Below, one piece after another: positions 1-9,386 of a stretch of 50,030 nt of DNA. The notes beneath the pieces were generated by a model. It did not search any database. It saw only the letters and a list, made by a program, of their open reading frames with translations, and was not told where the DNA came from. Source of the stretch: Nothopassalora personata (lineage: Eukaryota > Ascomycota > Dothideomycetes > Mycosphaerellales > Mycosphaerellaceae); assembly GCA_033816765.1 (NCBI GenBank), contig JAVSIV010000068.1, forward strand, positions 1 through 50,030, in the 5' to 3' direction. Every line of letters begins with the position of its first letter. Position 1 is the first letter of the stretch. The position numbers were made by a program, and so were the translations under genes.

Positions 1-157
1 ACCCTAACCCTAACCCTAACCCTAACCCTAACCCTAACCCTAACCCTAACCCTAACCCTAACCCTAACCCTAACCCTAACCCTAACCCTAACCCTAACCC
101 TAACCCTAACCCTAACCCTAACCCTAACCCTAACCCTAACCCTAACCCTAACCCTAA
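1..157. repeat. Telomere, (CCCTAA)n
   Basis: About 26 uninterrupted copies of the hexamer CCCTAA read inward from base 1, so the window starts at a true left chromosome end of TTAGGG type, which is usual in filamentous ascomycetes. There are no degenerate copies at the proximal edge. The array stops at 157 and gives way directly to RIP-degraded DNA. No separate subtelomeric satellite and no telomere-linked RecQ-type helicase gene follows. Confidence 0.98.
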
Positions 158-284
158 GCGCGTACCTTCGACCTCTTAGATAGCTCGCGTAACTACATAT
201 GTCTCTACCCGTACCTATAGTAGTCCCTCTCGCCCGTGACACCTAAAGAGACTTGATTCTAATGCATGTCTTTTTTAGGGGGAG

Positions 285-1230
285 AATCTTTTAGTTCTCC
301 TATATGTTGATAACTTTTAGATCTTTAGCGATAGTAATTAGAAGATTAACAAGTTTATTACTAGACTAAAGAAGAAGTACTCTATCAAAACTGTTAACAC
401 CAACCTTTTCCTAGGCATGTAACTAAAGAGTGAAAAGAATAGAGATCTCCATGTCTCCTAAAAGCACTATGCTTTAGAGAAACATTAGAAACATAGCCTA
501 GACTTAGCTAAAAGTGTTAAGTATCCCCTTAACCGCATGTATAAAGCTCATAAAGAGTAATGCAACATATAGGATTATAATCTATTTAACACATTAATTG
601 GGGAACTCTAGTACCTAGCTAACTAGACTAGGCTAGATATCTCCTATGCAACAAACCACTTAGCTAAATTCTTAGCTAATCCTTTAGTAGAACATATTAC
701 TGCAGTAAAGCATGTTTAGAGATACATTGCTAGAATAATTAATAAGTGCCTAATCTTTAGAAAAACACAATCCCTAAAGCTAGAGATCTACATAGACTCT
801 AATTTCTCTAGAGATCCAATAGGCAGATCCACCTTAGGACTCCTAGTTAAAATAGCTAGAAGTCCTATTATCTAGAAATCCAACCTATAGAAGGAGATAG
901 TGCTATTAAGCACTAAAGTAGAGTATGTGGCCTTAACTAAATGCTGTAGGGAAGTAATATAGTTAAGAAATCTACTCTATAAAACCTAGAAAATGACTAA
1001 CTACAAAGCTTAAGCCTTTAAGATCTTTATAGACAACTAGTCTACTATTAAGCTAGTTAGAGATTACACTAACTATAGAAGAACTAAGCATGTTAGACTA
1101 AGGAACCACTTTTGTAGACATGTTTATAAAGAAGGCTTAATTATAGTTAAGTATATCCCTACTGCATAGTAGCTTATAGATTAGCTTATAAAGCTAAAGT
1201 TACTAAACCACATTCTTTAAGGGAGGCTTC
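285..1230 (+). pseudogene. Ty1/copia reverse transcriptase C-terminus and RNase H, RIP-degraded
   Basis: One plus-strand frame, broken almost only by TAG/TAA, reads as the end of a copia polyprotein. The reverse transcriptase active site is seen as LLYVDN (303-314; family form YVDD). The GTL-YLANLTRPDISYATN-type block follows at about 600-660, and then RNase H signatures: YIDSNFS near 790, a STKVEYVAL block near 905-935, and the DNQSTIKL, RTKHVRLRNHF and YIPTAQQL blocks at 1030-1180. The 5' part of the element (gag, protease, integrase) is missing because the telomere begins only about 130 bp upstream. Stops fall where Gln or Trp is expected, as RIP produces. Identity as copia RT/RNase H is secure; the exact ends are not. 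Confidence 0.9.
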
Positions 1231-3165
1231 TAGAGACTAACTACTCTTTCATTTGTACATGGTAAGACCTTCATTTGTTTACAAGTATTTATAAAGCAAT
1301 ATCTTATTTGTTTAGAGATAGTGAAGGAAAGTTTTTATTTATTAGCCTCAAGGGCTAGATTCATTTAGGGTATCGTATATCTTACTATACTCATGTAACT
1401 AGACTGTAGAGAGGCCTGCTTTAGAACCGCCTTTTAGCGCAAGATCTAGTTTATTATTATAGACTCCAATTTAGGGGAGCTATAGTATTAAAACAAAAGG
1501 AAACAGAGAAGTAGACCGCCCTTACTTATAACGGCTATTTTATCCTTTAGCCCTAACTAAATCACTAAGACCTAATGTAAGTACACTATCTAGACTACTA
1601 CTTGCTACTAAAACTACTAGAGCCTCTAGAACCCCTCTTATAGGAAGTCGAGTTTAATATAGCACCCTCCTAAAAGTTATTATTAGTGCCTAAGCGCTAT
1701 AGGAACTAACGAATCAAGGTAGTGACCTTATCCTAAGAGAGGGAGTTAGAGAATAGGAGGCGAAGCTCTAGGAGGACAGTTCTAGAACCATTACTAGGAG
1801 CCCTAGGGATGCTTAGGCGCTAGTCTACATCGCTAGGAATGAGCTAGGTAGGTAGCATCTAAAGACTATATCTAGAGGTACTTATGCTAGGAGAGTATAG
1901 AACTAGAGATAGGAAGCCCTTACGTAGAGGACTGCTACGCATAATAGGAGATCGACTATACTATGCACTACCCTAGAATGCAGCACTAGCGGAGCGAGTA
2001 TAACCTACACTAGGCTACTAGTAGGTTCTAGATAGACTAGCGGTACTCTACTATAGGGTCCGTAGAGAGAAGAAGCTACACTTGTCGTAATAATTGTTAA
2101 GAGCGCAGTTAGTATAGCAGCCCTTAAACTATCCTAGAATAGTATAGCAACTAGAAAAGGGAAGGTTAGATCTCTCCTTATAGCGGTTATAGGCGCTGCC
2201 GAAGTGCTAAATAAGATGGTCTATAGCGGAAGCCTATAAGGCAGGAAGGTAGTTCTAACTACTATTAAGGTTTATAGTAATAGTGTTAGAAATACGACCT
2301 TAAGGGTCGACTGTTATGTAATCGAAATCCTAGGCAGCCGCGTTAATCCAACCCTAGTTTAGTAGATTAGTAATACTACCCTTAGTAGTTAGAAGCTTCT
2401 TCTTATAGAAGGCAACCTTAAGGGATACTATAGTAAGCTATAAGGTTATATTCTTCTTAGTAATCTTACGCCTACTCTCGATGATCTGCTTAACTAGTCT
2501 AAGTGCCTTAATAAGGGTCTTACGCTTAGAGATCCTACTAGATGTAGGTAGACCCTTTCTACTATTACTAGGAGGACGCTTGTTAGGATCTTAATCGTCA
2601 CTAGAGCTAGATCCACTACTAAAGACATTACTAGTACTACTAAACTAGTTTATAGGAGTCCACTTAATAACATCTACTATAATGCTACTTACAAGTTAGC
2701 AATACCCTTAAAACACTATTACATATATAGCATACCTTACTAAAAGCTTCTTAAAAAGCTTTGAGAATAGGTGTGTAGTAGTTATTAGGGTGTATAAGTG
2801 TGTGTAGTAGTCTAAAAAGGTAGGAAGAGAGGTATAAAGTAGTATAAAGTAGAGAGAGTTATTTAGTAAAGAACTAGCTTCTTTTATGCGTACCTACGAG
2901 GTTTGTGCGTTGCTGCCTAGCTAGACCTTCTTAAGCCGAGAGAACCGTCTATTCACTTCTAAAAGCGGAAAGATAAGGCCTAAGTATGTCTAAGAGTAGG
3001 TCTCTTGCACATGCAAATCTAACAAGATCACTGTCCTTAGCATGTACTTGCTTATAGTAGAAACCTAGTATCTAGAACTAGTAAAGGTGTTCGAGACTAA
3101 TATAGTAACATAGGTAATATCAAGTTGATTAGACTGTCTTTATAGTAGTTAGTCTAAAGGGGGAG
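1231..3165. other. RIP-degraded block between copia RNase H and LTR, unassigned
   Basis: No family is recognised. From about 1740 to 2740 one plus-strand frame is broken almost only by TAG (plus two TAA), which suggests a former coding region with Gln/Trp codons destroyed. The opposite strand also has fairly open stretches, including a Lys/Arg-rich segment near 2350-2600, so the coding strand is uncertain. The block lies between the copia RNase H remnant and a polypurine tract (aaagggggag, about 3156-3165). It could be a 3' extra region of that element or a nested insertion. The last 400 bp are less RIPed. Confidence 0.35.
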
Positions 3166-3341
3166 TGTTGTAAATTAGGTGACCAAGGTCTATGTTAGTT
3201 AGGACTTAGTATACATACACTATATCACACTGTTTTCTATAGCTAGATAGTCTCACACCTTGTGGCAATTCATGAGGGTTACTAATCCACCCTATCGTTT
3301 CAATCTAGAAGCTTGTACTCGTCAAATACCTAATTACAACA
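3166..3341 (+). repeat. Short copia-type LTR (176 bp)
   Basis: The segment follows a purine tract and starts TGTTGTAAATTAGGT. It ends ACCTAATTACAACA, a 14-15-bp terminal inverted repeat with TG...CA ends, as in copia-class LTRs. With the tract on its left it is best read as the 3' LTR of a plus-strand element. No 5' partner is present in the window, so the element is truncated, probably by the telomere end. It marks the edge of transposon DNA, because the sequence to the right is non-RIPed. Confidence 0.6.
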
Positions 3342-3572
3342 GGAATTCTACTTAAACACGCTAACGTATATACGGCAGAATTTCCATTTCCCTGTCGCGC
3401 TGTACATTGGGGCGTATGTACATAGCAGTTCGAGCTTCATTCCCTACGAGGATGCATACTACAACGTGTAGTTAAGCTGCTTTTGAGTAGTTACCCACTT
3501 CCTACAAGGCGAGGTTCATGCCATTCTATATATTAACTACCTCTTATTACCCCCTCCTACAATCCTCCTACG
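3342..3572. other. Host intergenic DNA
   Basis: The base composition is more balanced than in the flanking transposon DNA and CpA/TpG is not depleted. I see no coding frame or RNA. It contains the 3' flank of the minus-strand gene at 3573-4431. Confidence 0.5.
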
Positions 3573-4431
3573 CTACTCCTTCGCTTCCTGGCACCAAATA
3601 CCTTTTCCAGCCTCTAATCTATGCCGAATAGTCTTCAATCCTTCCTTCAACTCGTCATTTAACCTTATCTCTGCCTGCCTCACGTCCCTAGAGCTCAAAT
3701 CCGCCTCAAGGTCGTTCAGCAAGTGAAGAAATTCATTGTATTTGTCGATAGTACGGCCGACGTCTTTATGTAAAAGAGTAGCGTTTGCGCTCAGGTCGGT
3801 AGTGAGGTTGGTGTAGGCGGCAAGGGAGGGATATGGGGCACATATGGAGTCGCCTAGCTGATGCATGTCCTCGCTGTCGTGTTGCTTTGCGCTGCTGGTA
3901 ACAGGGAAGAGTGTCGCCAAGGGTTGCCTTACGAGTTTCACCGACCAGTACTAGGTGCTCTGGGATCGTTCTCTCTTAAGGTAGATGGGTCCGCATACAC
4001 TGCTGAGTTGTTCAGCGGCGCTCCTAATCGTGCCACAGAGGAGGTTGGTCTTGTGGTTAATGTCGTCTGCTTGGAGGTCCAGCTGTCGAGCATCGTTGAT
4101 GCGGGTCGAGATCTCGTCGCGCAAGTTGGAAAGGATCATGTCGATACTGAACTCAAGCTGGGCGGCCGGTAGACGACTGCGAATCCAGCTGGGGAGTCTC
4201 GCGGCCTTGGCCCCCGTCGAAGATCTCCGAGTATACATGGCGGGCGGGGTTTATCAAGGGGTAGCCGTCAAGCTTTAGGCGTACTATGCGAGACAGGCCA
4301 GACCACCTCAGGTTCTCGTCGATAGGGATGTGGAGTAGGCTTTTAGGTAGTGGGGGAAGGGAGAGGAGCGGACGAGGGGCGAGTTTGGGTGTGGGTGAGA
4401 ATAAATGGTATAGCGTGTGTAGTGCTAGCAT
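3573..4431 (-). pseudogene. Hypothetical coiled-coil-type gene, broken by one frameshift and one stop
   Basis: Three minus-strand reading segments join into one gene of about 285 codons. The first (4431 to about 4213) starts MLALHTLYHL and includes PIDENLRWSGLSRIVRLKL. The second (about 4213-3951) is frame-shifted relative to the first; removing one G from the GGGGG run at about 4213-4217 would join them in frame as FDGGAKAARLP. The third (3950-3573) is in the same frame as the second and separated only by TAG at 3948-3950 (context CAG AGC ACC TAG TAC TGG). That stop could be a RIP change of CAG. The middle and C-terminal parts are helical and heptad-like (ILSNLRDEISTRINDARQL; YNEFLHLLNDLEADLSSRD). 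I do not recognise the family. Balanced codon use indicates a host gene, recently disabled or affected by a base-calling error in the G run. The start at 4431 is the first Met of the frame. Confidence 0.55.
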
Positions 4432-4919
4432 TGAGATTGGGAGTGGGATTGGGATAGGGGTACGTACTGGGAGTGTGTCCAGGTACAGTACTTATTAGAC
4501 AGACGCTAGGGATAGGTTAGGATGGGATATGTTATCGTGTATAGCTTTTGTAACATAGTAGCGAGTAAAGCCCACATCGAGGCTTGCGACGTGGACGGGT
4601 TTGTAGTCTCTGTTAAGTGAACGGCTGAATTTGTGCAGAAGAAAGCGTTGTCGCACTTTGAGGGAACATAGGCGCGTAGCTTAGAAGTGGTCGGTATAGA
4701 CCGCGGCGATACGCCCCTCGGTACGTACTTACACGCCTGGTGCGGGCTTGTTTGAGCTGAACATGATCGTTTAGCAAGCGTATAGACCTCAATATTCGAT
4801 CTACAGCTGGTGTTAAATGGTGCGCAGCAGTTAGTTATTACGATTGCGAGGGAAAAAAATCGGGGAACGCTTAGTTGCATTGAAACACAGTATGTACAAC
4901 ATATATGCATACCTATAGA
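4432..4919. other. Intergenic spacer between two minus-strand genes
   Basis: This spacer lies between the 3' end of the nuclease-like gene and the start of the broken gene. A minus-strand open frame of 134 codons (4506-4910) is present, but it is Cys/Ser/Thr-rich, has no domain-like segment and shows no clear coding bias, so I do not call it a gene. Tandem GGGATTGG-like G-rich runs at 4435-4470 lie just upstream of the broken gene and may be part of its promoter region. Confidence 0.4.
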
Positions 4920-6374
4920 CTATTCGCGAGTCGCCGCAGCTTCTAGCTTCTTGCTCTGACTGCGCGTTCTCCTTACACGATTTCCTTGATCCACAGTAGA
5001 GGAAGAAGATGCAGTAGCCTCGACGTATCTTCGCTTGAGGGCGACATCATCTTGCCATTCCGCCTGCGGACTGGTTCGTGGTCTTTTGCGAGTGCCGGTC
5101 TGTCCTGCGAAGGCATACTTCGGTTGAGGTCGTCTCGACTTCTCCTCCTCCAGCTTCGCGTGTCGGAGCATACTCGCCAGGTCCGCAAAAGGTATGCGGA
5201 CTGCGAGGTTGAGCTGTTGGGACGTCAAAGGGGATGGGGAGGGTCCTTCGATGACCGGGACAGGTATGAAGTCGCGAACACGAAGGTCTAGATTGCCGGG
5301 CAAAGCCTGTCCATTCTCGTCGCAGAAGGGTTCGCCGTCTACGTCGCAGCGGGTGTCACCGATGCCATTGCGAATGCAAGCGCGCCAGAGAGATACACAG
5401 CATAGATCACGGCTGCCCACCCGTGCCTTGGCCGAGGATGGGTTTCCTCCAGATGTCGTGGGACGCTTGCGGCCGACGTGCGAGCCTGACCGGTGATGAT
5501 AAGCCAGTTTGAACGCAACCACGGTCCGGATGAAGGCGTCGCTCGCGAGGATGTACTCTTCTGCTAGGGGTTGCAGAGACCCGGCGGCCTGCGAATAAGC
5601 CACTTCCATAACGGCCGGCGGGTAGTGTCCTTGACCCGCATGGCAGAAGACAAGATCTGGTGTGCGCTCATGAGGCGGCGACGAGTCCTTTGAAGAGGGC
5701 GCAGATGATTCAAAGGACTGCGTCTCCGTCTCCTCGGATGGTGTAGGTGTTTCACGGGTTTCCCCGTCGTCCTCGCCTTGTACACAAGGATTAAAGGTAA
5801 TGGGTCGGTTAGCGCCCTCTCGAATCATGCGTATTTGTGCTGCTGCCTCGCTATCTCCAGCGTGCTCCAGCGACGCTGCCACTTGTGCAAGCGCTTTCAA
5901 TACGCGCGTCCGGATGGCCGCGATGAATTCCTCGTGCACGATCCCCGCCGGCATGCGAAGCGTCAGCTGCCCAAACTCCGGGTCCCAGTTCCAGCGGAGT
6001 TTTCCGCTGCACCATTCGCGGAAGTCGTCCTGCTCGTGCTCGTGCTCGTGCTCGCCGTCGGTCGAGGTTGGAGGTGGCTGTGGTGCGAGCAGACGTTTGT
6101 GCAGGCGCGCAAACTCGTCGGCGGAGAGCTGGAAGCAGTACCAGTGGTCGAGAAGATGCGCTCGCTTGTGAAACAAGTCGCGCAGTCGATGCGCAACCTT
6201 GTCGTCGTTGCGTGCGTCGTCGTCGTCGTCGTGATGGTAATCGGCTCCGGCGCTAGGAGAGTTCGGCGGTGAGGGCGGCAGCGACAGTGAGAGTGACGGT
6301 ACTGCTTCTGGCTGCCTCTGCCGCTGTTGTTTCCGTGACGGCGAGGGAGTGGAAGGCGACGGCGACGGCGACAT
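4920..6374 (-). CDS. Uma2-like PD-(D/E)XK nuclease-fold protein, subtelomeric
   Basis: An intronless frame of 484 aa from the Met at 6374. A longer frame begins at 6500, but its extra N-terminus is only a Ser-Ile run encoded by a GAGATG microsatellite, so I prefer 6374. Numbering from 6500, an acidic low-complexity N-terminus (85-100) and a His-Glu run (150-156) precede the core. EWCSGKLRWNWD (162-173) and MPAGIVHEEFI (183-193) look like the Uma2 beta-strand/HE segment. TPDLVF (280-285) and PPAVMEVAYSQ (294-304) match the PD...EV.S pattern of Uma2/PD-(D/E)XK enzymes: D282 and E299 are present and the usual EXK lysine is Ala301. Basic tails (KRPR at 472-475, RVRRTRSQSKK at 508-518) look like nuclear localisation signals. 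Nuclease-fold membership is inferred from motifs. Activity and biological role are unknown. The gene is non-RIPed with balanced codon use, and is the only apparently intact gene here. Confidence 0.75.
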   Translation of the reverse strand: MSPSPSPSTPSPSRKQQRQRQPEAVPSLSLSLPPSPPNSPSAGADYHHDDDDDARNDDKVAHRLRDLFHKRAHLLDHWYCFQLSADEFARLHKRLLAPQPPPTSTDGEHEHEHEQDDFREWCSGKLRWNWDPEFGQLTLRMPAGIVHEEFIAAIRTRVLKALAQVAASLEHAGDSEAAAQIRMIREGANRPITFNPCVQGEDDGETRETPTPSEETETQSFESSAPSSKDSSPPHERTPDLVFCHAGQGHYPPAVMEVAYSQAAGSLQPLAEEYILASDAFIRTVVAFKLAYHHRSGSHVGRKRPTTSGGNPSSAKARVGSRDLCCVSLWRACIRNGIGDTRCDVDGEPFCDENGQALPGNLDLRVRDFIPVPVIEGPSPSPLTSQQLNLAVRIPFADLASMLRHAKLEEEKSRRPQPKYAFAGQTGTRKRPRTSPQAEWQDDVALKRRYVEATASSSSTVDQGNRVRRTRSQSKKLEAAATRE

Positions 6375-6427
6375 GTAAGCGTCGCGTCGTGATGTATGTG
6401 TGCAGAATATGTGCCTCGTATGTTCGA

Positions 6428-6484
6428 GGATGGAGATGAGGATAGAGATGGAGATGGAGATGGAGATGGAGATGGAGATGGAGA
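6428..6484. repeat. GAGATG hexamer microsatellite
   Basis: About nine copies, some imperfect, of a GGAGAT unit lie at the 5' edge of the nuclease-like gene. Read on the minus strand they encode Ser-Ile repeats, so copy-number change here would keep frame. It probably lies in the 5' leader if translation starts at 6374. Confidence 0.85.
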
Positions 6485-6598
6485 CCGGGCGATGCCGCAC
6501 GCTGCTATTCAGCTTAGGGCGGAGACATCAAGTATTGACGAGCGCTAGCTGGACGTTCACCGGATCTTAATTAGCCCTTGACGGCTTCCCCGCACTTT

Positions 6599-6622
6599 CC
6601 TAGCGAAACACCTAGCGAAACA
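6599..6622. repeat. 12-bp tandem duplication
   Basis: CCTAGCGAAACA occurs twice in tandem at the boundary between the balanced-composition gene island and the RIPed DNA that starts near 6650. It may be a footprint of a past insertion or excision. Confidence 0.6.
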
Positions 6623-6624
6623 TC

Positions 6625-7142
6625 CACGCCTATTCCTACTACTAACGTAAATAATCTAGGAAGTCTACATAGTTAATAGAAGAAACGTAGGGTATAATAA
6701 GAATAGAAACTCCTAGTACTATAACTTATATACTATTAAAGAGGAGTTAGATCTATAGTAGATAACCTAACTTATATATAAGATAATAGTACTACTAAAT
6801 TTCATATAGAACTATCGATCTATATTATCTTCTTATATCTATAAGTAGAGTATATACTTATTTATACTAAGTCTCTTATTCTACGGTCGTTTTTAGATAT
6901 TTATAAGATAGTATAAGATACTTATAGTAGTTTTATATATAAAAGTATCTAATATATAGAGATACTATAGATACTAATAATGTAAATATAAGAAATTTAG
7001 CTTAATCTATCTATACAATATATAATAGGTAGCTATAGAACTTTTATCTAAATTATAGTTTAATTTTTACTATACTAATCTTTATAGAGAGAACCCTTTA
7101 ACTTTCTTTGGCTAAGAGAAACCAATTTAATAGGAAGATAGA
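6625..7142. other. AT-rich RIPed DNA, unidentified
   Basis: Extremely TpA-rich sequence with essentially no intact coding frame on either strand. By position it may be the degraded neighbour of the chromovirus LTR that follows, but I cannot align it to another copy in this window by eye. Confidence 0.4.
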
Positions 7143-7520
7143 TATTATAGTATGGTCTAAATAGTAAGCTATAGTAGAAGTATTACGTACTCTATATAAG
7201 ATTACCTACTTATAAGTAATTTAGTACTTTACGGTTACTTAATTACTAGTAACTTAGTAATCTAAAGGTATAGCTATACTATCTCTCTTCTATTTAAAAA
7301 GGCTAAGAACTCCTTATAGTTTTAATATACTTTACTTACTATTTAATACTACTGTTTATAATATAATATAACCTAACTTCTAACTTATTATTACTTAAGT
7401 CTCTATAACTTAGATACTACTACTTTACTACTGTTTTATAACGTCTTATAGCCTAAGAATAAACCTAATTAAGTTTATCTTCTTAACTTGTAATATTACT
7501 AGGTTATACTAAATCTTATA
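7143..7520 (+). repeat. Heavily RIPed chromovirus 5' LTR (copy G0)
   Basis: The LTR resembles the one at 8991-9386 along its whole length. Shared landmarks include cttactagtaacttagtaat-type repeats, the aaggctaagaactccttatag block, and the end ggttatactaaatcttata followed by gctttaaaca, which matches the start of the internal region of the other copy. The start is set by aligning tattatag with tgttacgg. RIP has removed nearly all C:G pairs outside CpG. Confidence 0.7.
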
Positions 7521-8085
7521 GCTTTAAACATTCGCTATAATAGGAGGCTAATAGAGTAAATAGGAAATATCTACTACTAGTAAAGTACGTAGAGGGTAAC
7601 GACCTTAGACCGTAAATAATACTATTAATGTCTTAGTTACTTATATAGGTAATAATACACTTAATAATAGTAAGCTAGGCTTACATTATAGTAATTAAGA
7701 TAAGTTCGATACTTAGCTTACTTAGCTAGATATATACTTTATATTTAATCTTATAGCTAATAACCTTAAGCCTATCTTTACTAGTACCTTCTTAAGGGAA
7801 CAAGTATAGTATTAGGCTAAACTATCCCTTAGGACCTATCTAGATAGTAATAGTAATAATAATATAGATAGAATCTTTAGGTTTTATAGGTCCTTTAAAA
7901 TATAATAAAGAGTATCTATAGTATTTTAAATGAAACTACTACTATAGTATACGTTATCTAATATCTAACCTAGTAGATTTCTACTCCTAACTAAGCTACT
8001 AAATTCTAAGAATACGCCTAGTCTACTAATTAGAATAATAAACCACTTTAGTTTATGTACTAAAGAGGATTAATTTATTAATAGA
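7521..8085 (+). pseudogene. Ty3/gypsy gag 5' fragment (copy G0)
   Basis: The sequence aligns with the gag start of the copy at 9387-9990, including the segment that translates as KFDT-LT-LDIYFIFN (KFDDWINQMDIYLMFN in a less damaged copy at about 40030). Every Trp/Gln position is a stop, and RIP is stronger than in any other copy. The alignment is lost near 8085, so only about 0.6 kb of the internal region remains. Gag is the structural capsid protein of the retrotransposon; nothing functional is left. Confidence 0.7.
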
Positions 8086-8485
8086 TTAAGAAATTGTTCT
8101 ATCTCTATACTATTTACCTCCTAGACTATGTAATATAGGTAAAGTATCCTACTATTCTATAGTTAGTAGAGGAAAAGCCCTTAGCTAATAAAAACCTCTT
8201 AAATTTAAATAAGTTCCTTCTTAATAATATAATACAGGCCTTCTTACCTTACGGGACCTAGCGTCCTTCCCGTACTCCTTTTACGCTATAAAACCTAAGC
8301 TATACTAAAAGAAAATAACCCTAGAGATTACCCCTAGATCTATAGGTAGTCCTTATTAGTTATACTAAGTAATGTTAAAGCCTCTAGTTACCTTTAGATT
8401 CCTTAAAGTTTAGAGCCTTTCTTTAGTAGTAGAAGTCTATCTATATAAATCTATTTATAAGTATAGAAATAGTACTATTAAGGAC
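8086..8485. other. RIPed DNA, unidentified (possible LINE 3' part)
   Basis: No frame or family is recognised. Because the block directly precedes a motif shared with the 3' tail of the LINE at 22245-27170, it may be the 3' end of another non-LTR element on the plus strand, but no coding match is visible. Confidence 0.3.
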
Positions 8486-8632
8486 TGTAGTAATTAGGTT
8501 TCCCGGTAAATTACTCCTATAGGGACAATTATGTTAGAAATTACTACTATAGGGATTATTATATAAAAATTACTCCTGTATGAACTTATAGGGATGCTAA
8601 ATTACTACTATTAGGACCTATTATAGCAATCT
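8486..8632 (+). repeat. LINE 3'-tail-like repeat block
   Basis: The block contains three spaced copies of a motif like aaattactcctatagggac, followed by cttatagggatgctaaa and ttatagcaa. The same sequence in the same order, reverse complemented, lies at 22245-22340, where it forms the 3' tail of a minus-strand LINE. The two copies are therefore inverted relative to each other. The copies have diverged by RIP-type changes. Confidence 0.65.
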
Positions 8633-8990
8633 TTATTTTTTACACCTATAATATAGTTAACTAGTTGTCCTACGGAGAGCGCCTTTACGCGGCGGACGAC
8701 GTAAGTACCTTTATTACAACAAAGAGAAACTAAGACTCTCCCTCTTAAAAACTTCCGCTCTAAATACCCTCGAACCCCTCTTAGACCCGACCTAAAGTAA
8801 CTAGGTTGGTAGAAGAAACACTTAATAAGCAACGACTATTTTAAAGGCTATAACGTAACGAATACCTTTACTACGATAAAAAGAAGAGAATAGAAGAGAG
8901 GAGAAGTAAGGACACGCCCGGATACCTATTAATAAAGATACTCGATACCGTACGAAAGGGGGAAGAAAAAAGGCGGACTCTCTCTCCGGA
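8633..8990. other. RIPed DNA, unidentified
   Basis: CpG-containing, TpA-rich DNA between the LINE-tail block and the chromovirus LTR. A 73-codon minus-strand frame (8611-8832) has no recognisable feature and is not called. The last five bases, ccgga (8986-8990), are the candidate target duplication of the next element. Confidence 0.4.
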
Positions 8991-9386
8991 TGTTACGGTT
9001 CGGGCTAAGCTACGACGGTATACGCGCCTATTAGCTAAAGAAGTTACGTATAACGTATAAGATTACTTACTTACTAGTAACTTAGTAATTTAAGATTACT
9101 CGCTTACTAGCAACTTAGTAATTCGAGACGAGACTACTATAAATCTCCTTTATATTTAGGAACGCTAAGAACCCTTATAGTTTTAATACGTTTAACTTAC
9201 TATTTAATATTACTATTTAGAATATACTAAAACCTACCCTCTACTATACTATTTCTTAACTCTTTATAAAGACTAAGATAACTACTACTTTATTACTCTC
9301 CCTTAACTTCTTATCGGCCCGAGAATAAACCCAATTAAGCTTATCTTCTTAACTTATAATATTATTAGGTTATACTAAACCTAACA
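8991..9386 (+). repeat. 5' LTR of chromovirus composite G1 (396 bp)
   Basis: The LTR starts TGTTACGGTTCGGGC and ends CCTAACA, and the copy at 21006-21401 is exactly as long. Flanks are ccgga on the left and ctaga after the right copy, a 5-bp target duplication if the central CpG was mutated to TpA. A TATA-like tatatttag lies near 9163, and two copies of a 33-bp direct repeat (acttactagtaacttag type) precede it. These LTRs define the outer limits of a 12.4-kb composite. Confidence 0.9.

Noticed and set aside
2350..2600. Minus-strand Lys/Arg-rich frame as the C-terminus of a pogo/CENP-B-like transposase
   Set aside because: Only a loose resemblance in charge pattern. No DDE motif could be placed, and the plus-strand frame is equally open.
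4506..4910. 134-codon minus-strand open frame as a gene
   Set aside because: There is no domain, signal or coding bias, and it lies in the 3' flank of the nuclease-like gene. It is treated as spacer.
8611..8832. 73-codon minus-strand open frame as a gene
   Set aside because: It lies in RIPed DNA and partly overlaps the LINE-tail block. No recognisable protein feature.
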